A stretch of DNA of 13,125 nt, taken from Podochytrium sp. JEL0797. Its lineage: Eukaryota; Chytridiomycota; Chytridiomycetes; Chytridiales; Chytriomycetaceae. Both the position numbers and the translations under genes were made by a program. The stretch's first letter is position 1; each line of letters starts with the position of its first letter. The stretch covers positions 1 through 13,125 of the forward strand of contig JADGJG010000743.1 in assembly GCA_027596195.1 (NCBI GenBank), written 5' to 3'. Of this stretch, positions 1-6,265 are shown piece by piece. A model generated the notes under the pieces. That model was given only the letters and a program-made list of their open reading frames with translations. It did not search any database and was not told where the DNA came from.

Positions 1-1
1 A

Positions 2-280
2 AAGGAAACCTACTCGTCCTACATCTACAAGGTGCTCAAGCAGGTGCACCCAGAGACGGGTATCTCCAACAAGGCCATGAACATCATGAACTCGTTTGTC
101 AACGACATTTTCGAGCGCATTGCGTCTGAGGCTTCGAAACTCGCGGCTTACAACAAGAGATCAACCATCTCGTCGCGTGAGATTCAGACCTCGGTGCGTT
201 TGATCCTGCCGGGTGAGTTGGCCAAGCACGCCGTGTCGGAGGGAACCAAGGCCGTCACCAAGTACCAGTCCTCCAAGTAA
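2..280 (+). CDS. Histone H2B, 3' part of gene (5' end outside window)
   Basis: The reading frame is open from base 2 and gives 92 residues, [14 protein letters not shown]... to ...AVTKYQSSK, ending in TAA at 278-280. This is the whole histone fold plus the C-terminal helix of H2B; only the basic N-terminal tail and the start are missing to the left. H2B pairs with H2A in the nucleosome core. The conserved lysine in AVTKY near the C terminus is the residue ubiquitinated in other H2Bs. [14 protein letters not shown] and [17 protein letters not shown] are fungal in style, whereas [23 protein letters not shown] is closer to animals, so an early-diverging fungus is plausible. There is no intron in the visible part. 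No animal-type histone 3' stem-loop was seen, and an AATAAA follows 58 bases after the stop, so the mRNA is probably polyadenylated. Confidence 0.97.
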   Translation, partial: KETYSSYIYKVLKQVHPETGISNKAMNIMNSFVNDIFERIASEASKLAAYNKRSTISSREIQTSVRLILPGELAKHAVSEGTKAVTKYQSSK

Positions 281-338
281 ACTCGTCTTGTTCGCGTTTA
301 TTCAGCAGCTGTTGGCTTTTTGTATTTCTAGAATGTCG

Positions 339-344
339 AATAAA
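339..344 (+). terminator. Poly(A) signal of the H2B gene
   Basis: AATAAA lies 58 bases after the H2B stop codon in an AT-rich 3' flank. Its position fits a polyadenylation signal for the histone mRNA. Confidence 0.6.
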
Positions 345-1851
345 TTATTTGAAAACCATTAGTTTTGTATTTGTTTGGATCGCAAAGACACGCGTTTCGT
401 TGTATGCGCGAGTGACAGCGTGATTCTCCCAAGAAAACCCCCTCACCCTCGAGAGAGTGAAAATTCACCCGAAAGTACGGCCCAACCCATGAACTCTCAC
501 GAGAGCAGAGAGATGCCCGTCCGGACGAGGAAAACGGGCACCGGCCCGAACGTCGAAAAATCACACACGTCGCAGAACAGAAACCCCCACAGGAGGATCC
601 CCATCCTAAAATGAATAGAGAGGAGAGCAAAACCATGACTGGTGATGCTGGGGATCGTTTTGTTTGAACGCGGCGGCGTGTTCGCGTTGGCAGTTTTGAC
701 AGCTGGTGTCACTCACTGTCGCGCGCGTTTAGTTTCAGTACACAGACCATTACACAATACTTGAGCATGAGGTGCACAGTCTGCGCACCTCAGAAGATGG
801 CAGCGCATCGGCTGGCAAAGTATATTTTTGTCGGGCGGGCAAAATGCGTCATGTTACTGAGATGACGACGACGCGGTGGTCATGTGTCGGTTCTGCGAGC
901 AACAGCGGCTAAGCGGTTAAGATCTAGTTACCTCAAAAGGGTGTGGGTATGGGGTCATTTATTTTCGATGTTTTTTGGTCTTTTGGGGCGTGATTTTCCC
1001 ATGAATTTTCACGACGTGTCCGAGCTTGCGCAATTTAGCATCTCTCAATTCTCCTTCCTGGCAGCCGTTGATCGTTTGGGGGGCATTCGGCGTGACGTCA
1101 ATCAAATTTTTTTTCGCACAAAACGTTCTCACCCACTCATACCTGGACAGAGAAGACTTTAGCGGTCACATTGATGCCAGTTTGAGCTCTGTCCGATGCG
1201 GTGATACGTACTTCTCTTCGTTTGAAGTTTGTTCAAAATGTCATCATTTTTGGTATTTTTGACCCCTTGCAGCTCACTCAAAAAGCATCTGTTCATAAAA
1301 TGCGTAGCATGCCCTTGTAGAGCGGCTAAAAATATATACATTAACTCTTTCATTGGTGGCGGTCCGGTTTAGGTGGAGTCGTAGCTTGGAATTTGCCCAG
1401 GGCATTTTTGACCGACATTTTTTTTGAAGCTTCAAAAAAATCGAACTTCCAGAGTCCATACTTAAACCTGCCAAAACTTCACATCAAATCAGGCACGCGT
1501 AATGAGATTGATGCTGGGGATATTATCATGCGTTTTGCAGTGAGGTGTCAGCCTTCACTCGTCGGCTTCTCACGCATGATGGGGGCGGGACGCAGACATT
1601 CCGAAGGTTTACGCGACGCAGTGTCCGCACACCGGGACGCGGATATCTGTTCCACTGGCCGAGTGAGTGTCTGCGCTAAACGACGCGTCTTTGCAACGGT
1701 TCTCGAGAAAAAAACCCCCACACGGCAACACAACCAACATCAATGCTTCAACACGCGGTCGTATCTCAAGCAAATCACCTTCTCTCCCAGATTCCTAATC
1801 TTCTAATTTCTTTCACCGTTTGATTGTTTGTAGAGAGAGAGGGGAGGAGAG
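345..1851. other. Long stretch without a recognisable gene
   Basis: I found no conserved protein, tRNA, 5S, U4, U6, SRP, RNase P or RNase MRP signature on either strand. The ORFs present (up to 137 codons) have no family resemblance and no supporting splice pattern. The only structure worth noting is a perfect 8-bp hairpin at 768-792 (TGAGGTGC/GCACCTCA arms), followed 30 bases later by the Sm-site-like ATATTTTTG at 822-830. A CRE-like TGACGTCA lies near 1093. The stretch may hold regulatory DNA or an unrecognised RNA gene. Confidence 0.5.
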
Positions 1852-2016
1852 GCCAGGAGTCTGCTCGAAAGCGAGACTCCCGATAGAAAAATTATAGTCC
1901 CACGATCCCCCGAAGGAGATGTGCACAAACAGGTCCAGCACGGTTGTGCAATGGCCAGACCCATCCATGGAGAGCTGGCCTTGTTGATCACCAGCACCTC
2001 CGACTCAGGTAAGTAT
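1852..2016 (-). ncRNA. U1 spliceosomal snRNA
   Basis: Read on the minus strand from 2016, the RNA begins ATACTTACCTGAG, the invariant 5' end of U1 that pairs with 5' splice sites. Stem-loop I carries GATCAACAAGG, matching the loop bound by U1-70K. Stem-loop II carries the CCATTGCAC loop recognised by U1A-type proteins (near 1945-1953). A short TTCG-capped hairpin follows, then the Sm site AATTTTTC (1886-1893) inside ATAATTTTTC. The RNA closes with a 3' hairpin with GGAGTCT/AGACTCC arms. The length, about 165 nt, equals animal U1 (164). A TATA box lies 28-35 bases upstream. The 5' end is firm; the 3' end is set by the last hairpin and may be off by a few bases. Confidence 0.95.
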
Positions 2017-2043
2017 GCCTTCAAACAGAGGCTGGGGCGTCCC

Positions 2044-2051
2044 TATTTATA
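2044..2051 (-). promoter_or_regulatory. TATA box of U1
   Basis: TATAAATA on the minus strand, 28-35 bases upstream of the U1 5' end at 2016, which is standard spacing for RNA polymerase II. Confidence 0.85.
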
Positions 2052-2205
2052 CCCCGTTTTGGTGGCTGGCGGGCAAACTGCGCAATTCTCCGATCTTGCT
2101 GCGTCATTTCGGTCCGTGGCCAATGGCTGTCGTGCGCAGTCGAGTTTCGTGCAACCACCACAAAATTTGTCCGGACACTGCGCAAAGCAGCCACCGAAAA
2201 AGAGG

Positions 2206-2213
2206 TATAAATA
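2206..2213 (+). promoter_or_regulatory. TATA box of U2
   Basis: TATAAATA on the plus strand, 32-39 bases upstream of the U2 5' end at 2245. It is the mirror of the U1 box on the other side of the shared promoter. Confidence 0.85.
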
Positions 2214-2244
2214 GGCCGTTTCCCCCCTTTTGTTGTTCCTTACA

Positions 2245-2430
2245 ATCCTCTCAAGCCTATTGGCTAAGATCAAGTGTAGTATCTGTTCTATTTAGTGTGA
2301 TAACTAAATCTGCGTACATTGTACGTATCTATTATCACAAATATTTTTGAGCCTCTCCTGTGGACCCTTGGTGCTTGCATCAGACCCGGGAACTGGTGTC
2401 GCTGGCCTTACACTGCCGCTTGCTGACGCC
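2245..2430 (+). ncRNA. U2 spliceosomal snRNA
   Basis: The RNA starts ATCCTCTC and contains the near-invariant GGCTAAGATCAAGTGTAGTA. Within it, GTGTAGTA (2274-2281) is the branch-site recognition sequence. Stem II is formed by GTGATAA/TTATCAC arms around an inner CGTAC-ATT-GTACG hairpin. The Sm site ATATTTTTG is at 2341-2349. Two more stem regions follow, the last closing with GGTGTC/GACGCC arms ending at 2430. The total of about 186 nt matches animal U2 (188). The first half is almost identical to other U2s; the 3' half is diverged, so the 3' end rests on the closing stem. TACTGAT and TTCTAAC branch-like motifs in introns of this window fit its GUAGUA. Confidence 0.95.
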
Positions 2431-2715
2431 GAGCCCCCCCCTCTTTCCCCTCTCCCAAACAAACAAATGATGAAAATCAAAAAGAATGCTTGACAACTGT
2501 GCGCGTGTGGTCTATTCCTGGGCTTCATTATGAACTGCATCAGCGTTAGATATTGAACGACGCGCTTTGACTCCACAATCCATCACCCCGACGTCGTCTC
2601 CCAAGTCCTGTTCATACAGAAATTCTCGTTATATTCATCCCACAAAAATATGTAGATTCAACAGAGTTGTTCTTGTTTGCTTTCATCATTTGTTGTACAG
2701 AAAAATAACCACTAC
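2431..2715. other. Spacer between convergent U2 and U5 genes
   Basis: This spacer holds no recognisable gene. It opens with a C- and CT-rich tract (2431-2457). An ATGATGA at 2467-2473 resembles a snoRNA C box, but no CTGA D box at a suitable distance supports a box C/D RNA. Signals for snRNA 3' end formation presumably lie here; none can be named. Confidence 0.4.
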
Positions 2716-2852
2716 AATCAACAAAAGTTGAGAGTGGTTGAGAAGGGGGTGTTGCAAAAATTCGTTACACTCTCCTTGGTGGCCCTCCCACACGGCAATC
2801 TTTAGTAAAAGGCGAAAGATTGAAGCGTTGTTGCGAGAAAGCCAGAGAGGAT
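2716..2852 (-). ncRNA. U5 spliceosomal snRNA
   Basis: Read on the minus strand from 2852, the RNA begins ATCCTCTCTGGC. It then shows the diagnostic U5 loop I with its stem, CTTTCGCCTTTTACTAAAG. The loop core GCCTTTTAC (2805-2813) aligns exon ends during splicing. The Sm site GAATTTTTG is at 2755-2763. Beyond it comes an unusually long pyrimidine-rich single-stranded stretch before a small TCAAC-TTTT-GTTGA hairpin (2718-2731), which I used to place the 3' end. The 3' end is therefore uncertain and the RNA could be shorter. The TATA box lies 29-36 bases upstream. U5 scaffolds the U4/U6.U5 tri-snRNP together with PRP8. Confidence 0.93.
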
Positions 2853-3003
2853 GAAGGTCAACAAAAGGGCGGGGAGGGGCTATTTATACCCGTTTTTCGC
2901 GACTGCGCGCCCTATTTTCTCGTGGTTGCACGAAAAACGACTGCGCACGACAGCGATTGGCCAGGAAAGGAAATGACGCAATGCGATCGGAGAATTGCGC
3001 AGT
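2853..3003 (-). promoter_or_regulatory. U5 snRNA promoter, homologous to the U1/U2 promoter
   Basis: Upstream of the TATA box, the minus strand carries the same ordered blocks as the U2 side of the U1/U2 promoter. They are TTTCGTGCAACCAC (2922-2935), GCTGTCGTGCGCAGTCG (2938-2954), TGGCCAAT (2956-2963), TGCGTCATTTC (2970-2980) and ACTGCGCAATTCTCCGATC (2985-3003). Order, orientation and spacing are conserved, while the sequence between blocks has diverged. This points to a common upstream control module for RNA polymerase II snRNA genes in this genome. Confidence 0.85.
2881..2888 (-). promoter_or_regulatory. TATA box of U5
   Basis: TATAAATA on the minus strand, 29-36 bases upstream of the U5 5' end at 2852. 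It is the same octamer as in the U1 and U2 promoters. Confidence 0.85.
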
Positions 3004-3059
3004 CCAAATCTTATGATGGACGCACGCTGCACGCAACGCCATGAACCCATCTCCGCGTG

Positions 3060-3186
3060 TTTTCGCAAGTTAATAAACACTTGTTCGTGTGCGAGCTGCC
3101 TGTTGCATTCAATGAGGGAAGCCCGTGGGCAATGCGGGCTGTGAATTGTGTGGACTCGAGTTTTTCAAGTCCGAGTATTTTTTTTT
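3060..3186 (+). ncRNA. Candidate unidentified small RNA on the free side of the U5 promoter
   Basis: If the U5 promoter is bidirectional like the U1/U2 one, a second transcript should start near 3060. The stretch holds small hairpins: ACAC/GTGT near 3075, AGCCCG/CGGGCT at 3120-3140 and GGACT/AGTCC at 3152-3172. It then ends in nine T's (3178-3186), as an RNA polymerase III transcript would. No TATA box lies at the position equivalent to that of U1. The sequence does not match U4, U6, U6atac, U3, SRP, RNase P or MRP as I remember them. The start is a guess and the existence of the RNA is an inference from promoter layout plus the T run. Confidence 0.3.
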
Positions 3187-3436
3187 AAACTAACAGACAC
3201 ATTGATTAGAAGATTGAAGATTGAATGCACAAACAGCTTTCATTAATAACGAAACGAGACAGCATCCCGATGTGCGGTTTGAACCGATTGCGAGCCAAGC
3301 CAACAGACGTTCACGGACCAAAAGCAACCGCGCCGCAGACGCGATCGAGCTAAGATATATCAACGCAATCAATCATTATATATCTCTATTTTAGATTCCT
3401 GCAATCCGGGAAAGCCGAATTAAAAAAACGCGTTCG
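3187..3436. other. Spacer downstream of the membrane-protein gene
   Basis: No gene recognised. An inverted repeat with 8-bp arms, AGATATAT (3353-3360) and ATATATCT (3378-3385), lies about 50-85 bases past the stop of the minus-strand gene and may belong to its 3' flank. No AATAAA is seen there on the minus strand. Confidence 0.4.
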
Positions 3437-3976
3437 TTACAATCTCATTTTCCTCTCCCTCTGCACCCCCGAACAATACATGCCCACCAACAACCCCGCA
3501 AACCCGACCGCCACCACACTCATGTAAATCAAAATAACCCCTGTCCTCGGCGTCGGAAGCATCACCCACACTCCAAACTCGACACTCAAGTCGCCACAAA
3601 ACTTATTTTCAATCACTTATACGCGGAATGGTATAATTCGGTGGAGGTGGAGGACCAGGTGATTGAGGCGTTGAGGTTTGGGTCGAGGGTAGTTGTGGAG
3701 AGGAGGGTTGCATTGTTGCAGAGGTTGGATGTGCCTGTGTCTGATTATCGTGCGTGTGTGAGTGAAGGACAGGGAAAGAAGACGCAACATTACTTATGCA
3801 ATAATCTATCCGATTATTCAACTCAACTAGAGCAACTCAACTAGAGTGTATCGATTGCGTAACGGGGTGACACTCCCACCCGCGTCAGTGACATAAAATG
3901 TGGGGGAATACACGAGATCGTTAATCACATTCGGGACCTGTTTTGAAAAAAAATCATGAGAACACACACACACAGA

Positions 3977-4020
<44 letters not shown>

Positions 4021-6238
4021 TGTCAGTAAAACCCACCCACCCTATTAATATAATTTGAACTTTCCAGCTTCATTGAAGCCCGCAACGCGTCCGTACATTC
4101 ACATTTCAGTTCAGTGGTTTTCCCCACACATTGCTTGAACTGGCCTGTTCGTTGCGATACGGTGTACCGATTGTTGTACCTCGCCCCCCGCGGGATCCGT
4201 GAATGAAGACCAGGGGCAGTCGTTGATTTTCAGGCTCCAAGGCCATGTCTGTGGGTGAGGATAAGAAGGAGTCAAGTCAACACCTAACCATCTGAGTACA
4301 TTCTCTGAAAGAGAGTGATGGAAAGGTTCCTGGAACAAAGTTGTCGTTCGTTTCCACAATGCTCCAAGACCCCGCCGCAATTCTGGAAGTTGACAGATCC
4401 CGTACAAACCACGACACCTCACCCATTTAAAAACCCTCTGAAGTTAGAAAACGAAACCTAAAGAACTAAAAAACGCGACTCGACCTTTAAAGTCACAGAG
4501 TCCACCACATGTTGAATCAACCCCCATCCACTAGCCGTCACGAACCACAATCCTCTCAACCCAGCCCCAAAACTAAACGGACAGCTCGGCAACATTGCGA
4601 CAGTCCGAACCCCGGCTGTCACTAAACCCAACGAAAATGATTGCCCATTGTACCCCGTTTCAAAACTTTGAAACAGCTGCAAATCATACACTTGCCAACT
4701 CCCACTTGGAGCCATACCCAGACTGAGTAGATCGCGAACAATTCGCACCGCAACAACGGTGGAGCTCGTGATGGCGGTAATCAAGAAAGATACTTGATTC
4801 ATAAGCACCGTTTTGCCCACATCCGAGAGCAACCAGGCCCCTGCCCCAAGCCCCTTAAATACCAGAGACAGTAGCATCCGTAACCAGATGACTCGTTGCA
4901 TCTCCCAGTGGTGTATTCCCAATTGAGATACTTGGACCAACGGGCAACAGCATACACCACCGGATCGGAAACAAGCAACGTAGTAAGGGTACAATCCGCA
5001 ACGTACCCTGACCCACTTACGCCATTCACCACCACACTCCCACCACTCGCAAGAGAAACAGGTCTCGGAGCAAGATTGTGTTTGAGAATCTGTCATTTGT
5101 GACAATCACGACACCGCCGAGACTGTTTGAAGGATCGGAAGAGCCCAATACAGCGATTGCAGTTTTCTTTGAGCAAGAGGTTTGAAAGACGCGGAAGTAA
5201 CTCGGTTGGTAGTTGTTGGTCTTCAGTGTGAGCGCTGGGTAAGCGCCGTTCTAATTTTTTAGATAAGAATTTGAGATCAGACGACCTAACATAGTTACAA
5301 GGGTTACCAAAATAGTGTCCAGAGATAGACCGAATGTTGATACACTCGGTTGCGGTGTCATGTCAAACATCGGTGGACGTGCAGCACAGCCTTGAATTCC
5401 AATCCCCGGCAAAATCACTGATGCGACAACTGCGGATGCATTATTTAACCAGTCTATCGAGACTCCAAAAGTCCATCCGTTTGCCTACGATGCCTCGGAA
5501 AACACGAAAAATCAGTATTTTGATTCAACAAGGCCGACTTTGAAAAACGAGCAGTCAGGTTTTGAAGGGTAACCAGAGGTGGAGGCCCGATAGTTGCAAA
5601 TGCTGATGATAGTGAGGCTGACGCGTAGGAATTTGCGGGTGCATTGACATCAAGCATGCCGACCGAATACGTCGTTATTCCCGAGACAGGAAGCCAGGTG
5701 CTGCTCAGTGAGAATGGATAGCAGTCTGAAAATGATTTCAATTATTCTGCAATGTAACGACGCGATAGAAATACCTATCCGTGCCGTGGTTGCACAGTTA
5801 TTGTGACTTGCACAGGAGTCGCTGGATACGACGCAGACGTGACACTGAAATATCCCAAGTATGGTGAAATCTGGGAGTTTGAGAAGCACGAATCTGAGAC
5901 AGTCAGAATCGCCGTGTACGTCCCACCGTTCGCACATGAAAAAGTTGTAAAAGGTGTCAACTGCTGAACAGCGTTCGATCTGTCGCCAAACTCGAACTCG
6001 AATTGATAAGAAGCTGATGATAAAGGCATTACGCTTCCAGAGGCATCAAAGGTAATTGCTGTAATATTTGAATTGTGAATACGCAAAGATCTGTTTTGAC
6101 AGGTGGCGGGCGGGCTTCCTCAATACACTCCCCATCGCCTTGGAACAAGGTGTCTGATAACCCGTAGATTGATAAACGCGGAGCGGGGTAATTTGCCAAT
6201 GTCAAGGGGACTGAATTTGCGGTCAATACCGAAGCCAT
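3437..6238 (-). CDS. Probable single-pass membrane protein with PKD-like domain, 13-exon tentative model
   Basis: Phase-consistent exons, in transcript order: 6238-6127, 6058-5846, 5725-5574, 5484-5308, 5250-5152, 5089-5007, 4930-4863, 4792-4485, 4417-4289, 4248-4180, 3937-3874, 3740-3623, 3584-3437; about 579 residues. Near residues 33-95 the motifs GESITFDASGS, FEFEFGD and GGTYTAILTVSD match a PKD (Ig-like) fold as found in polycystin/REJ-type surface proteins. Later exons give strand-rich, Asn/Ser/Thr-rich segments such as SGGSVVVNG and NATLLSTTTLDPN. A hydrophobic segment, GVILIYMSVVAVGFAGLLVG (about 546-565), is followed by a basic 11-residue tail, so topology is probably outside-in with a short cytoplasmic end. 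The ATG at 6238 is chosen because it is the last in frame before PCH2; no signal peptide is visible. Junctions at 5846/5725, 5574/5484, 4180/3937, 3874/3740 and 3623/3584 are weak. Function unknown. Confidence 0.55.
3819..3846. repeat. Perfect 14-bp tandem duplication
   Basis: CAACTCAACTAGAG occurs twice head to tail (3819-3832 and 3833-3846). In the gene model it lies inside an intron of the PKD-like gene. Confidence 0.9.
3961..4014. repeat. CA/GT dinucleotide microsatellite
   Basis: About 54 bp of almost pure AC repeat, broken only by a G and a T in its left third. It sits in the longest intron (about 240 bp) of the minus-strand PKD-like gene, just upstream of the acceptor at 3938-3940. 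There it reads as GT repeats next to a T-rich tract. Confidence 0.95.
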
Positions 6239-6265
6239 TTTTTGTTTTTGTTTTCGGACACCCAA

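Larger units (their letters stand above)
2017..2244. promoter_or_regulatory. Shared divergent promoter of U1 and U2 snRNA genes
   Basis: The 228 bp between the U1 and U2 5' ends carry outward-facing TATAAATA boxes at 2044-2051 (minus) and 2206-2213 (plus). Between them lie five blocks that recur upstream of U5: ACTGCGCAATTCTCCGATC (2077-2095), TGCGTCATTTC (2100-2110), TGGCCAAT (2117-2124, a CCAAT box), GCTGTCGTGCGCAGTCG (2126-2142) and TTTCGTGCAACCAC (2145-2158). The motif TGCGCA also appears near 2169-2173. The layout implies one central control region serving both RNA polymerase II snRNA genes. The factors that bind these blocks are unknown to me. Confidence 0.85.

Noticed and set aside
295..330. 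Animal-type histone 3' stem-loop after H2B
   Set aside because: No 6-bp stem with a four-base loop and purine-rich flank; a normal AATAAA is present instead.
768..860. Calling the left hairpin plus Sm-like site U4
   Set aside because: The downstream part faintly resembles the U4 region before its Sm site, but the conserved U4/U6 pairing segments are absent upstream.
640..1522. Shared TGATGCTGGGGAT at about 642-654 and 1509-1521
   Set aside because: An isolated 13-base match without flanking similarity; not enough to call a repeat.
1393..1806. 137-codon plus-strand ORF
   Set aside because: Mixed composition, no recognisable motif, no splice or poly(A) support, and it ends close to the U1 3' flank.
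2460..2480. Box C/D snoRNA starting at ATGATGA
   Set aside because: No CTGA D box or terminal stem at a suitable distance.
3060..3186. Calling the orphan RNA U4 or U6
   Set aside because: It lacks U6 ACAGAGA and AGCATGGCCCC-type sequence and U4 stem I/II sequences; only CAATGAGG resembles U4, which is too short.
3270..3290. tRNA-like B box (GGTTCAAACC on the minus strand)
   Set aside because: The flanking bases form no T-stem, acceptor stem or anticodon arm; the motif is just a short palindrome.
3353..3385. AGATATAT/ATATATCT inverted repeat as a mobile-element end or origin
   Set aside because: AT-rich 8-bp arms arise easily by chance, and there is no target duplication or coding partner.
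3437..6238. Reading the PKD-like gene as a frameshifted pseudogene
   Set aside because: The coding-like segments switch frame several times, but a chain of GT-AG introns with matching phases restores one open frame of about 579 codons. Decay is therefore not required, though some junctions are unproven.
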